From positions 930,001 to 994,000 of the forward strand of contig NZ_JAKLTN010000001.1 of assembly GCF_022012295.1 (NCBI RefSeq): a stretch of 64,000 bases of DNA. Reading direction: 5' to 3'. This document shows, piece by piece, positions 35,171 to 44,345 of the stretch. The notes below the pieces were generated by a model. It made no database searches. It saw only the letters and a program-made list of their open reading frames with translations, and was not told where the DNA came from. The stretch's first letter is position 1. Every line of letters starts with the position of its first letter. Origin of the DNA: Dechloromonas hankyongensis (GTDB taxonomy: Bacteria > Pseudomonadota > Gammaproteobacteria > Burkholderiales > Rhodocyclaceae). The translations under genes were made by a program, and so were the position numbers.

Positions 35171-36426
35171 AAGTAGTTGTTGTTTACCAGTACTACCAGG
35201 GGTGCGGTGCGCCTGGGCATTCTCTCGTTTATGAGTTAACGCAGTTTCTTGCCGAACGTGGTCACGATGTTACGGTAGTCTCCGGTGAAACGGGCTACAT
35301 GGAACGAAATGTCCCAACCTTGCCTTGGTATCGGCGCATTATTAGGCGTGAATGCGATGGCAAGGTGAACGTGGTGCGAACCTACACCTATTCGGAATTG
35401 CACCGAAGTTACCTTGGCCGTCTGCTAAGCTTTATCTCCTTTTCTTTGTCATGCCCGCTTGGATTGTTGACCGTCCATAAACCAGACGTCGTGCTGGCAT
35501 CTTCACCACCAATTTTTCCGATGTTTCCTGCTTGGTTAATATGCAAGCTGCGTCGTATTCCCTTCGTGATGGAGGTTCGCGATCTGTGGCCAGCATCTGC
35601 AATCCAGATGGGTATTTTGAAAAATAGGCAACTCATTGGTGTCATGGCATGGATGGAGCGTGTGCTATACAACCAGTCGGCGAAAATTGTGGCTTTGACC
35701 CAAGGAATACGCGACGATATCTGCGCACGAGGCTGGCCCAAAGCCAAGGTTGAGCTGGTCACCTGTGGCGTGGATTTTGACAAGCTTTATTCTGACGCCC
35801 CGGGCGCGGCGTTTATCCGGGACAAATTTGGCTGGCAGGATAAAAAAATAATTTTGTACTTTGGCGCCTTGGGTGAAGCCAACAACATATCTGTAACGCT
35901 TCGTGCAGCGCATCGCTTGCAATCAAGGCAAGACATTATTTTTGTTTTGATTGGCGACGGCATGAAGCGGATTGAAACTGAAGGGCGGATATCAGAACTT
36001 GGTTTAAAGAATCTTCTCGTTCTTCCCCCTGTGCCAAAAGATGATGCACGTTTGTATATCAATGCAGCTGATTTGTGCTTGGTCACGCTGCGGAATATCC
36101 CTCTCTTTGATGGTGCGATTCCGACCAAATTGATTGATTACATGGCGTGTGGAAAAGCGGTTCTCTGCGGAATTCGGGGGGAAGCAGAACGCATCATCAA
36201 TGATGCCGGTGCTGGTGCAATATTTGAGCCCGATAACGATGAGCAACTTAGCAACTTGGTCCTTGATTTGTTGAGCGATAAAACTCGAGTTAAGAAAATG
36301 GAAGCGGGTGGCTTGGCTTACGTGCAAAACCGCTTTTCCGCAGTAACGATGCGCCAGCAAATGGAGTCAATTTTGCGGAGTGTTGCTAATAGCGATCACA
36401 GCACCGTCGTTGCAGAGGGAAGCTAA
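35167..36426 (+). CDS. Glycosyltransferase family 4, WbuB/FnlC-context type
   Basis: 419 residues from ATG 35167. MKVVVVYQYYQGCGAPGHSL, ASSPPIFPMFPAWLICKLRRIPFVMEVRDLWPASAIQMG and FGALGEANNISVTLRAA resemble the WbuB group of O-antigen transferases, which use amino sugars such as N-acetyl-fucosamine. The C-terminal KLIDYMACGKAVLCGIRGEAERII contains the E-type donor motif region. It is the last intact gene before a decayed stretch, so it closes the operon. Donor is uncertain. Confidence 0.85.
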   Translation: MKVVVVYQYYQGCGAPGHSLVYELTQFLAERGHDVTVVSGETGYMERNVPTLPWYRRIIRRECDGKVNVVRTYTYSELHRSYLGRLLSFISFSLSCPLGLLTVHKPDVVLASSPPIFPMFPAWLICKLRRIPFVMEVRDLWPASAIQMGILKNRQLIGVMAWMERVLYNQSAKIVALTQGIRDDICARGWPKAKVELVTCGVDFDKLYSDAPGAAFIRDKFGWQDKKIILYFGALGEANNISVTLRAAHRLQSRQDIIFVLIGDGMKRIETEGRISELGLKNLLVLPPVPKDDARLYINAADLCLVTLRNIPLFDGAIPTKLIDYMACGKAVLCGIRGEAERIINDAGAGAIFEPDNDEQLSNLVLDLLSDKTRVKKMEAGGLAYVQNRFSAVTMRQQMESILRSVANSDHSTVVAEGS

Positions 36427-37230
36427 TATGATCAAGCTTAAAACCAGGCGGTTGTCAGTGCCTTCCGCCAGGTCTGTTGGGCGCTGCTCCCTGGGCCAAA
36501 TCTGCTGAATATGTAGCTTGTCGGATTGTGCGAGAAGATAACAGTGCCGTAGGGCGGCGACTCTGGTATTTGAAGAATCGACCAGCCAATTTGTCCTGAG
36601 CCTCTACTTTGTTGGCGTAGACCTCTCTTTGATCGTACTGCCTTCATTGACGTAGAGCGAGTCATTGCATCGGGTTCGGTAGCGTAGTTTTCGAAGTTAA
36701 GTTCGCCTTCGGTGATTTGGTGGCACTTTGCTGTATTCCAAAGTCATGCAAGAATGCTCTTCTCGATGAACAGTTATGCAACTGGGGAGATGTTGTATCG
36801 GCAGAGCATAATTTATGGAGCGGATGCAGACCGTAATGTGGTGTCCATCATGACGACAATCCGCGATTTGGTATTTTCGATTTCATTTGGCGCAAATGGC
36901 TGATGCAAGCCTATCCATATTGATGAGTTGGCTTGTGCCTATGTTGAAGCGCTGAAAACAAACGAAACCATCATTTCTGAGTGCTGATTGCATAAGTGAT
37001 GGGGATTTATTTTTCGGAGTTACTCAGACGCGATTATTGATACGAGACCAAGTGCTGATTCAACTTCCCTGTATCGTTTTGTTGTTGATCGTAATGGCTA
37101 AGAAATGTTGGCGCCAATTCGTTCGAAAATAAATGTTGAACGTGCGCTTCGTGGTTTGGTAGCAGACAATCAATACGTAAATGACGATTTTGGCTAGGTG
37201 TTGCGGGCGTTTTATTATTTATAAGCGATA
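36427..37230 (+). pseudogene. Decayed NAD-dependent epimerase/dehydratase (WbpV/WbnK-like), no intact frame
   Basis: Roughly 800 bases with no coding frame. In one frame (the 36712 frame) broken by several stops the translation resembles sugar epimerases: RQSIIYGADADRN near 36796-36834, then PIHIDELACAYVEAL (36910-36954) and ADNQYVNDDFG followed by stop and VLRAFYYL (37162-37221), matching family RPTLIYGAGRDKN, QPIHVDDLAxACVAAL and ADxxxxxxDFGWxPRxF. The N-terminal NAD-loop half is not recognisable. This position, just before a WbpL-type transferase, is where such an epimerase occurs in related loci, so the gene has decayed in place. Confidence 0.6.
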
Positions 37231-37302
37231 AGATCAAAGTGATCTTTGGGGATTGTGCATTTTTTAATCGGTTTTTGCTTTTCCGTTTGACGAGGTTCTG
37301 TT

Positions 37303-38376
37303 GTGAATGTGCTTGAGGCAGCTCTTCTTTTTTGCGTGCTATTTGCGTGGGGTGTTGGCGCTTGGGTGAGCAGGAAGGCGCAAGTGCTTGGTTTGCTACA
37401 AGCCCCTAACCAACGCTCCTCGCACGTTCAGCCCACACCGACGGGAGGTGGCCTCGGCTTTGTCATGGCAGCTAGTTTAGCGGGTTTCGGTTTGGTGTTG
37501 CTGTACGGCTGGTCGCTTGGGTGGGGCGTGATTTGTCTTGGTGCGCTTCTTGCCGCTGTAGGCTTGCAAGACGATATTCATCAGGTTTCAGTCCGCTCAC
37601 GCTTCGGCATACAAATTTTGGTATCCGCCGGATTTTTGGCTCTTTTGGGTGAATTGCCGGCACTGAGTTTTTTAAGCTCAATCAAGTTTGAGATAGCGGG
37701 ATGGTTATTGAGTGCTCTACTGCTCCTTGTCGGTGTTTGGTGGATCAACTTATTCAATTTCATGGATGGTATCGATGGTATTGCTGCTGTGCAGGCAGTT
37801 TTTATGTTGCTCTTGAGTGCTCTCATGGCCGCCGAGGTTCAGCCGGAGGCGATGGCTGATCCGGCCTGGTTGTTCATGCTCTCTGTCGCTGCCGCCGTTT
37901 TGGGTTTTCTACTGCTCAATTGGCCTCCTGCTAGAATTTTTATGGGCGATGTAGGCAGCACTTGGTTGGGTTTTGTGATTTTTGCGCTGGGTTTGATTTC
38001 CGTACAGAAAGGCTGGCTGAACTACGCGGCCTGGCTGGTTTGGGCGGAGGTGTTTGTTGTCGACGCAACCGTGACCTTGTTGACTCGCCTTGCTCGTGGT
38101 GAGCGTTGGTACGAAGCGCATAGTAGCCACGCCTATCAACGCTTATCGCGCCGATGGCAAGGGGCGCACAAGGTGGGGCACCGTTCAGTCACGCTTCTCG
38201 TGATGATAGTTAACGTGTTGTGGGTTGCACCTTGGGCCTGGGCATGCTTGAACTGGCCAGAGTGGTCGCCCACGTTCGTGGTCGTTGCCTATGTGCCGCT
38301 CGTATTGGCGGTATTGTGGCTGGGGGCAGGTAGACCTGATGAGTTTTCGGGAGATGAAACGCATGTGAGAAGCTAG
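37303..38376 (+). CDS. wbpL: Undecaprenyl-phosphate glycosyl-1-phosphate transferase (MraY/WecA family, WbpL-like)
   Basis: Initiates the polysaccharide by moving a sugar-1-phosphate onto undecaprenyl phosphate. 357 residues, mostly about ten to eleven membrane helices. Motifs: NQRSSHVQPTPTGGG (residues ~32-46), VGLQDDIHQVSVRSR with the catalytic Asp pair, LFNFMDGIDGIA, IFMGDVGSTW and EAHSSHAYQRLSRRW. GTG start with GAGG nine bases before. Its intactness shows that the last locus gene is under selection although the gene before it has decayed. Confidence 0.92.
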   Translation: MNVLEAALLFCVLFAWGVGAWVSRKAQVLGLLQAPNQRSSHVQPTPTGGGLGFVMAASLAGFGLVLLYGWSLGWGVICLGALLAAVGLQDDIHQVSVRSRFGIQILVSAGFLALLGELPALSFLSSIKFEIAGWLLSALLLLVGVWWINLFNFMDGIDGIAAVQAVFMLLLSALMAAEVQPEAMADPAWLFMLSVAAAVLGFLLLNWPPARIFMGDVGSTWLGFVIFALGLISVQKGWLNYAAWLVWAEVFVVDATVTLLTRLARGERWYEAHSSHAYQRLSRRWQGAHKVGHRSVTLLVMIVNVLWVAPWAWACLNWPEWSPTFVVVAYVPLVLAVLWLGAGRPDEFSGDETHVRS

Positions 38377-38546
38377 AGGCATGCTGTTGTCCAACTTGCT
38401 TCATCTTTTGTGAATCATGCTGAATCCGGGCAAACATACAATCCCGTGACAGCGGAAGTTAGATTGATCTTTTGGTTTGAGTTTTGCTGGCTTAGGGTTT
38501 TCCCTCAAAACGCTTGTAATGTCTCCCGATTCGCCGAATACTTGAA

Positions 38547-38561
38547 GGGCACCGGTTCTGC
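38547..38561 (+). promoter_or_regulatory. Possible sigma-54 promoter upstream of CBS-domain gene
   Basis: GGGCAC, five bases, then CTGC gives GG and GC dinucleotides exactly ten bases apart (GG at 38548-38549, GC at 38560-38561). It deviates from TGGCAC-N5-TTGC at two positions, so it is only a candidate. It lies about 80 bases before the CBS gene, whose neighbour is a sigma-54 activator. Confidence 0.4.
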
Positions 38562-38640
38562 CTTGAACACATCGGGGCAACTCCGGTTCCACAGAGAGAT
38601 GTTTGGTCGGTAAAACAAGAACCCGCTGGAGGATCGAGAC

Positions 38641-39225
38641 ATGACTTTGGCTGCCAAAGTGCGTACGCACAAGATTTCCAAGAACGTTACCCTGAGCGCT
38701 TCCGGATACAACCTGGTGGGCGCTGATTCCCCGGCCATCGAGGCGATGACCGATTTCCTGCGTGTCAATGTGGTGATGATCGGCCCCGACGACTCGGTGA
38801 TCGAGGCCAATGCGCGGATGATTGCGCGCGGGGTCCGCATGCTGATCGTCAGCGGCACCCACGATGCGGTCCTCGGCCTGATCACCGCCCGCGACATTCT
38901 CGGCGAGAAGCCGATGCAGGTCGCCCAGGCCCGTGGCTGCAAGCGCGACGAACTGCGGGTGGCCGAACTGATGACGCCGATCGGCCACGTCGATACCCTG
39001 TATTTCAACGAGGTGCTGCATGCCCGGGTGATCGACATTCTCGACGCCCTGAAGCATCTCGGCCGCCAGCACATCCTGGTCGAGGACGTCGATCCGACTT
39101 CGGGCCTGCCCCGCGTGCGCGGCATGTTCTCGGCTACCAACATCGGTCGCCAGCTCGGCGTGCCGGTGCTCGGTTTCGAGCTCGCCAGCACCTTTGCCGA
39201 AATCGAGGCGGCGCTATCCAATTGA
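38641..39225 (+). CDS. CBS-domain protein
   Basis: 194 residues with a CBS pair: one unit around VVMIGPDDSVIEANARMIARGVRMLIVSGTHDAVLGLITARDILGEKP (48-95) and a second around LRVAELMTPIGHVDTLYFNEV to GMFSATNIGRQLG (108-182). CBS pairs bind adenosyl nucleotides. SD GGAGG lies eight bases before ATG. It precedes the sigma-54 activator gene by 15 bases, so the two probably form an operon. No enzyme domain, so a regulatory role is likely. High-GC core composition returns here. Confidence 0.85.
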   Translation: MTLAAKVRTHKISKNVTLSASGYNLVGADSPAIEAMTDFLRVNVVMIGPDDSVIEANARMIARGVRMLIVSGTHDAVLGLITARDILGEKPMQVAQARGCKRDELRVAELMTPIGHVDTLYFNEVLHARVIDILDALKHLGRQHILVEDVDPTSGLPRVRGMFSATNIGRQLGVPVLGFELASTFAEIEAALSN

Positions 39226-39240
39226 GGAACCGATAGCGGC

Positions 39241-40647
39241 ATGAATTCCGCCGAAGACCTGCAACAGCTCGCTTCCGAGTCCCTGCTCGCGCATTACGCC
39301 GAGTATTGCGAGGGGGCGGTCATCGTCGACGCCGAGGCGCGTATCGTCTGGATGAACGAACGTTATCCGGAACGCCTTGGGATCGCCGTGCCGGAGCAGG
39401 TCGTCGGCCAGGAAATCGAGAAGATCATTCCCAACAGCCTGATGCGCCAGGTGGTGGAAACCGGGCGGCCGATCATGCTCGACATCATGGAATTCGGCGA
39501 TGCGGCCTTCGTCGTCACCCGTCTGCCTTTGCACGACAAGGCGGGCAAGGTGGTCGGCGCCGTCGGTTTCATGCTGTACGACGATACGCGCCATGTGCTG
39601 TCGTTGATGTCGCGCTACCAGCGCCTGCGTAGTGACCTAGCCGAAGCGAAAAAGAAACTGGCCGAGGCGCGCAAGACCAAATACACCTTCGCCAGCTTCG
39701 TCGGTGCCGGGGCGGCGTGCAGCGCCGTCAAGCAGGCGGCGCGGCGGGCGGCGCGGACGACAGCCGCGGTGCTTATCCTGGGCGAGACGGGGACCGGCAA
39801 GGAATTGCTGGCGCAGGCCATCCACGCCGCCAGTGCGCGCATCGACGCGCCCTTCGTCGCGGTCAACATCGCCGCCGTGCCGGAAACCCTGCTCGAAGCG
39901 GAATTCTTCGGCGTCGCGCCGGGCGCCTATACCGGGGCCGAACGCGGCGGCCGCGACGGCAAGTTCAAGCTGGCTGACGGCGGCACCCTGTTCCTCGACG
40001 AAATCGGTGACATGTCGCCGGCACTCCAGGCCAAGCTGCTGCGCACCTTGCAGGAAGGCGAGTTCGAGCCGGTCGGCTCGAACCGGCTGACTACCGTCGA
40101 TGTCCGGGTCATCGCGGCGACCAGCCGCAACCTGGAGAAAATGGTCGCCGATGGGCAGTTCCGCGCCGACCTTTACTACCGGCTCAATGTCATCACCCTG
40201 CGCACGCCGCCCTTGCGCGAGCGGCTCGAGGATTTCGCCCTGCTCGCCGATTACCTGGTCGATTCGATCTGCCGCAACCAGGGCATGCCGCCGCGCGGGA
40301 TCAGCGCTGGGGCGATCAACCGCCTGTGCCAGCACGACTGGCCGGGCAATGTGCGGGAGCTGGCCAATGTGCTGGAGCGGGCGCTGCTGATGTCGGACAG
40401 CGACACGCTGGAGGCCGACGATCTCGATGCCGTCATGCCGGCGACGCCTGTCGACTCGCCCAAGGTGGTCAGCCTGCGTCCGGTCGGCATGGCCGAGGCG
40501 GTGGCCCAGGCCGAACGCGAGGCGATCCGCCAGGCGCTGCAGAGCGCCCGCGGCAACAAGGCCGAAGCGGCGCGCCAGCTGGGCATCTCTCGCGCCGCAC
40601 TGTACGAAAAGATGGCAGCCTTGGGCGTCGACGCCCAGTTGGCCTGA
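39241..40647 (+). CDS. Sigma-54-dependent transcriptional activator with N-terminal PAS domain
   Basis: 468 residues. PAS (about 12-115) senses a ligand or redox signal, a charged helix (~125-150) links to the AAA+ domain, which has Walker A GETGTGKE at 181-188, GAYTGA (228-233; Tyr instead of the usual Phe in GAFTGA), Walker B GGTLFLDEIGDM and arginine-finger region. A Fis-type helix-turn-helix (NKAEAARQLGISRAALYEKM) ends the protein. No receiver domain, so it probably senses directly. A palindrome at 40660-40676 and a sigma-54 promoter at 40753 lie just downstream before the permease gene, its likely target. Confidence 0.92.
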   Translation: MNSAEDLQQLASESLLAHYAEYCEGAVIVDAEARIVWMNERYPERLGIAVPEQVVGQEIEKIIPNSLMRQVVETGRPIMLDIMEFGDAAFVVTRLPLHDKAGKVVGAVGFMLYDDTRHVLSLMSRYQRLRSDLAEAKKKLAEARKTKYTFASFVGAGAACSAVKQAARRAARTTAAVLILGETGTGKELLAQAIHAASARIDAPFVAVNIAAVPETLLEAEFFGVAPGAYTGAERGGRDGKFKLADGGTLFLDEIGDMSPALQAKLLRTLQEGEFEPVGSNRLTTVDVRVIAATSRNLEKMVADGQFRADLYYRLNVITLRTPPLRERLEDFALLADYLVDSICRNQGMPPRGISAGAINRLCQHDWPGNVRELANVLERALLMSDSDTLEADDLDAVMPATPVDSPKVVSLRPVGMAEAVAQAEREAIRQALQSARGNKAEAARQLGISRAALYEKMAALGVDAQLA

Positions 40648-40659
40648 CTGTCTGCCGAT

Positions 40660-40676
40660 CCGGACACTCTGTCCGG
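40660..40676. promoter_or_regulatory. Perfect 7-3-7 inverted repeat, candidate enhancer for the sigma-54 activator
   Basis: CCGGACA-CTC-TGTCCGG is a 17-base palindrome starting about 80 bases upstream of the sigma-54 element, at typical enhancer distance. It lies 13 bases after the activator's stop and has no T-run, so a terminator role is less likely but cannot be excluded. A weaker relative (GAACACGCTGGACC) follows at about 40683-40696. Confidence 0.55.
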
Positions 40677-40752
40677 GCCGGCGAACACGCTGGACCCGTT
40701 GCGACGTTCAGGATTTCAAGAAATTCCATATTGTTCAATGAGTTGATTTTTC

Positions 40753-40767
40753 TGGCACGCCCCGTGC
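40753..40767 (+). promoter_or_regulatory. Sigma-54 promoter (-24/-12)
   Basis: TGGCAC-GCCCC-GTGC fits TGGCAC-N5-TTGC at nine of ten conserved positions, with GG and GC ten bases apart. It lies 40 bases before the permease GTG. A sigma-54 activator gene precedes it. Confidence 0.8.
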
Positions 40768-40807
40768 GTTAGGGTTGGCTTTACAACAATTCTCAAGGAG
40801 ACAAATC

Positions 40808-42205
40808 GTGGACTTTCTTATCGTGCTGGCGTCGCTGGCGTTCCTGATGTTCGTAGCCTATCGCGGCTACAGCGTCATCCTGTTTGCCCCCATCGCGGCC
40901 ATGGGCGCCGTACTGTTCATCGACCCCAACCTGGTCGCGCCGATGTTCACCGGCCTGTTCATGGACAAGATGGTCGGCTTCGTGAAGAACTTCTTCCCGG
41001 TCTTCCTGCTCGGTGCGGTATTCGGCAAGGTGATCGAACTGTCCGGCTTCTCGAAATCGATCGTCGCCGCAGTGATTCGGATCATCGGCCGTGAGCGGGC
41101 GATGCTCGCCATCGTCGTCGTCTGCGGCCTGCTGACTTACGGCGGGGTGTCGCTGTTCGTCGTCGTCTTCGCGGTCTATCCGTTCGCGGCGGAAATGTTC
41201 CGCCAGGGCGGCATTCCGAAGCGCCTGATCCCCGGCACTATCGCACTCGGCGCCTTTACCTTCACGATGGACTCGCTGCCCGGTACCCCGCAGATCCAGA
41301 ACATCATCCCGACCACCTTCTTCAAGACCGACATCTACGCTGCACCGTGGCTGGGCACCATCGGCGGTGTCTTCATCCTGATCTGCGGCCTGAGCTACCT
41401 GGAATGGTGCCGCCGCCGCGCCGCTGCCGCCGGTGAAGGTTATGGCGAAGGCCACAGCAACGAGCCGGAGCCGATCGACAGCGCCAACCTGGCCCATCCG
41501 GTCATCGCCATCCTGCCGCTGGTCATGGTCGGCGTCATGAACAAGGTGTTCACCTCGGCCATCCCGGCCCTCTACGGTGAGAAGGTGTCCTTCATCCCGG
41601 CGGTGATCGGCAAGGCCGCGCCGGTGGTCCAGCAGACCAAGGCGGTGGCCGCCATCTGGGCGGTCGAAGGTGCCCTGCTGATCGGCATCGCGACGGTCTT
41701 CGTCTTCGGCTGGAAGATGGTGTTCAGCAAGTTCGGCGAAGGCAGCAAGAGCGCCATCGGCGGTGCCCTGCTGGCGACCATGAACACCGCTTCCGAATAC
41801 GGTTTCGGCGCCGTGATCGCCGCGCTGCCCGGCTTTCTGGTGGTGGCCAACGCCCTGTCGGCGATTCCCAATCCGCTGATCAACGAGGCGATCACCGTCA
41901 CGTCGCTGGCCGGCATCACCGGTTCCGCCTCCGGCGGCATGGGCATCGCGCTCGCCGCGATGGCCGAAACCTTCATCGCCAACGCCAACGCCGCAGGCAT
42001 TCCGCTCGAAGTCTTCCACCGCGTGGCGTCGATGGCGTCCGGCGGCATGGATACCCTGCCGCACAATGGCGCAGTCATCACCCTGCTCGCCGTGACCGGC
42101 CTGACTCATCGCCAGTCGTACAAGGACATCTTCGCCATCACCTGCATCAAGACGCTGGCGGTGTTCGTGGTGATCGGGGTTTTCTACGCCACCGGTATCG
42201 TCTAA
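40808..42205 (+). CDS. GntP-family organic acid permease
   Basis: 465-residue inner-membrane carrier with about 12 hydrophobic segments. Signatures of the family are [69 protein letters not shown] and [14 protein letters not shown] near the C-terminus. SD AAGGAG lies seven bases before GTG 40808; the open frame from 40775 is not used. GntP members move gluconate, D-serine or hydroxy/keto acids with protons. With a CoA-transferase directly downstream, a short-chain acid such as 3-hydroxybutyrate or acetoacetate is likely; this is inference. Confidence 0.88.
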   Translation: MDFLIVLASLAFLMFVAYRGYSVILFAPIAAMGAVLFIDPNLVAPMFTGLFMDKMVGFVKNFFPVFLLGAVFGKVIELSGFSKSIVAAVIRIIGRERAMLAIVVVCGLLTYGGVSLFVVVFAVYPFAAEMFRQGGIPKRLIPGTIALGAFTFTMDSLPGTPQIQNIIPTTFFKTDIYAAPWLGTIGGVFILICGLSYLEWCRRRAAAAGEGYGEGHSNEPEPIDSANLAHPVIAILPLVMVGVMNKVFTSAIPALYGEKVSFIPAVIGKAAPVVQQTKAVAAIWAVEGALLIGIATVFVFGWKMVFSKFGEGSKSAIGGALLATMNTASEYGFGAVIAALPGFLVVANALSAIPNPLINEAITVTSLAGITGSASGGMGIALAAMAETFIANANAAGIPLEVFHRVASMASGGMDTLPHNGAVITLLAVTGLTHRQSYKDIFAITCIKTLAVFVVIGVFYATGIV

Positions 42206-42231
42206 ACATAATAAAAAGCGAGGAGATGAAC

Positions 42232-44235
42232 ATGCCAATTTCACGCCACCCCATGGCGAACTCGCTGCGCGCTTCCGACACCGGCAAGGTGGTGTCGGCC
42301 AGCGATGCGGTTCGCCTGATCCGCGATGGCGACACGGTCGCCACCGGCGGCTTCGTCGGCATCGGCTTTGCCGAGAACATCGCCATCGCGCTCGAACAGC
42401 GCTTTGTTGAGAGCCAGGGAGCCGATACCGAAGGCCAGGGTAGCCCGCGCAACCTGACCCTGGTCTATGCGGCCGGGCAGGGCGACGGCAAGGAGCGCGG
42501 CCTTAATCACCTCGGCCACGATGGCCTCCTCGCCCGCGTCATTGGCGGCCACTGGGGGCTTGTACCCAAGGTGCAGGCGCTGGCCGTGGCCAACCGCATC
42601 GAGGCCTACAACCTGCCGCAGGGCGTCATCACCCACCTGTTCCGCGATATCGCCGCCGGCAAGCCGGGGACGATCACCCGGGTCGGGCTGGGCACCTTTG
42701 TCGATCCGCGCTTCGGCGGCGGCAAGCTGAACGCCATGACGACCACGGATATCGTCCGCATCATGGAAATTGACGGTGAGGAATACCTGTTCTACAAGGC
42801 TTTCCCGATCCATGTCGGCATCATCCGCGGCACGACGGCCGACCCGGACGGCAACATCACGATGGAGAAGGAGGCGCTGACGCTGGAGGCGCAGGCCATC
42901 GCGATGGCGGCCAAGAACTCGGGCGGCATCGTCATCGCCCAGGTCGAGCGGGTGGCCGAGCGCGGCACGCTGAATCCGCGCCAGGTGAAGATTCCCGGCA
43001 TCCTGGTCGATTGCGTGGTGGTCGCCGAGAAGCCGGAATACCACATGCAGACCTTCGCCGAGCCGTACAGTCCGGCCTTCTCCGGCGAGATCAAGGTGCC
43101 GATGTCGGCCATCGCGCCGATGGAAATGAGCGAGCGCAAGATTATCGCCCGGCGGGCGGCCATGGAACTCAAGGCCAACGCCGTGGTGAATCTCGGCATC
43201 GGTATGCCGGAAGGTGTCGCCAACGTGGCGGCCGAGGAGCACATCATCGACCTGCTGACCCTGACCGCCGAACCCGGCGTCATCGGCGGCGTGCCAGCCG
43301 GCGGCCTGAGCTTCGGGGCGGCGACCAACACCCAGGCGATCATCGATCAGCCCAGCCAGTTCGACTTCTACGACGGCGGCGGGCTGGACATCGCCTTCCT
43401 CGGTCTGGCCCAGGCCGACCGGGAGGGCAACCTGAACGTCTCCAAGTTCGGCCCGCGGCTGGCCGGGGCCGGCGGTTTCATCAACATTTCGCAGAATGCC
43501 AAGAAGGTCGTCTTCGTCGGCACCTTCACGGCCGGCAATCTGGACGTGGCGATCGAGGGCGGCAAGTTGCACATCCGCGAGGACGGCAAGTCGATCAAAT
43601 TCGTCCACGAGGTTGAGCACCGCACCTTCAGCGGCCCGGAAGCGGCGCGGCGCGGCAAGGAGGTGATTTACGTCACCGAGCGCTGCGTCTTCCGGCTGAC
43701 GGCGCAGGGCCTGCAACTGACCGAAATCGCACCCGGCATCGACCTGCAGAAGGACATCCTCGACAAGATGGCTTTCCGCCCGATCATCGACGGCGAGCTG
43801 GCGATCATGGACGCGCGCATCTTCGGCGAGGGGCCGATGGGCATCCGCCCGGAAATGCTCGACGTGCCGCTGCCCGACCGCCTGTCCTACGACGCGGCGC
43901 AAAACCTGTTCTTCCTCGACTTCTCCGGCCTCAACGTGCGCAGCACCGACGACATCCGGCGCGTCGAGGCGGCGGTCGATGCGGCGCTCGACCCGCTCGG
44001 CCACAAGGTCAACGCCATCGTCAATTACGACCGCTTCAGCATCCTGCCCGAACTGGTCGACGACTACATCGAGATGGTGAAAGGCGTCGTCGACCGGCAC
44101 TACCACGATGTGACGCGCTACACCTCGAGCACCTTCCTGCGCATGAAACTGGGCGAGGCGATGGAGAAGCGCCACCTCGCGCCCAAGATCAGCGAAACGG
44201 AGGCCGAGGCCAAGGAACAGCTGGCTAAACCGTGA
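42232..44235 (+). CDS. YdiF-type CoA-transferase, alpha and beta parts fused
   Basis: 667 residues from ATG 42232 (AGGAG six bases before; the nearer ATG 42226 is too close). Alpha half: [45 protein letters not shown]. Beta half: [34 protein letters not shown] with the catalytic Glu near residue 347, and [14 protein letters not shown]. It is longer than E. coli YdiF by a C-terminal extension of over 100 residues ([21 protein letters not shown]). Activates short-chain acids to CoA esters. It lies 26 bases after the permease, so both probably share the sigma-54 promoter. Confidence 0.88.
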   Translation: MPISRHPMANSLRASDTGKVVSASDAVRLIRDGDTVATGGFVGIGFAENIAIALEQRFVESQGADTEGQGSPRNLTLVYAAGQGDGKERGLNHLGHDGLLARVIGGHWGLVPKVQALAVANRIEAYNLPQGVITHLFRDIAAGKPGTITRVGLGTFVDPRFGGGKLNAMTTTDIVRIMEIDGEEYLFYKAFPIHVGIIRGTTADPDGNITMEKEALTLEAQAIAMAAKNSGGIVIAQVERVAERGTLNPRQVKIPGILVDCVVVAEKPEYHMQTFAEPYSPAFSGEIKVPMSAIAPMEMSERKIIARRAAMELKANAVVNLGIGMPEGVANVAAEEHIIDLLTLTAEPGVIGGVPAGGLSFGAATNTQAIIDQPSQFDFYDGGGLDIAFLGLAQADREGNLNVSKFGPRLAGAGGFINISQNAKKVVFVGTFTAGNLDVAIEGGKLHIREDGKSIKFVHEVEHRTFSGPEAARRGKEVIYVTERCVFRLTAQGLQLTEIAPGIDLQKDILDKMAFRPIIDGELAIMDARIFGEGPMGIRPEMLDVPLPDRLSYDAAQNLFFLDFSGLNVRSTDDIRRVEAAVDAALDPLGHKVNAIVNYDRFSILPELVDDYIEMVKGVVDRHYHDVTRYTSSTFLRMKLGEAMEKRHLAPKISETEAEAKEQLAKP

Positions 44236-44253
44236 TGACCGCAGGGTCATTAA

Positions 44254-44271
44254 GGCGCTGACATAAGCGCC
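44254..44271. repeat. Inverted repeat in the CoA-transferase/efflux intergenic region
   Basis: GGCGCT and AGCGCC separated by six bases. A second inverted repeat, AGCGGT/ACCGCT with a seven-base loop, follows at 44275-44293. They overlap a possible promoter and could be operator sites or RNA hairpins. Confidence 0.5.
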
Positions 44272-44285
44272 GAAAGCGGTATCAT
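44258..44285 (+). promoter_or_regulatory. Candidate sigma-70 promoter for the RND efflux genes
   Basis: CTGACA (44258-44263) and TATCAT (44280-44285) are separated by 16 bases, about 60 bases before the adaptor ATG. They overlap two inverted repeats, as expected of an operator-controlled promoter. Confidence 0.4.
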
Positions 44286-44296
44286 TGACCGCTACA

Positions 44297-44320
44297 GCCC
44301 CCTGCTGGGGGCTTCTTTCC
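44297..44320 (+). terminator. GC-rich hairpin with pyrimidine tail: terminator or leader attenuator
   Basis: GCCCCC, a TGCT loop, GGGGGC and then TTCTTTCC. It may end the CoA-transferase transcript. If the upstream promoter is real, it would lie in the efflux leader, 25 bases before the gene. Confidence 0.55.
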
Positions 44321-44345
44321 GTGTGCGGTCGATACAGGTAATGGC

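Noticed and set aside
40660..40676. Palindrome as a simple terminator of the activator gene
   Set aside because: Perfect stem but no T-run and at enhancer distance from a sigma-54 promoter, so a regulatory site is preferred, though a terminator contribution is not excluded.
42241..44250. 669-codon minus-strand ORF opposite the CoA-transferase
   Set aside because: High-GC antisense shadow, His/Asp/Arg-rich and without motifs; the plus strand encodes an intact enzyme with SD and catalytic Glu.
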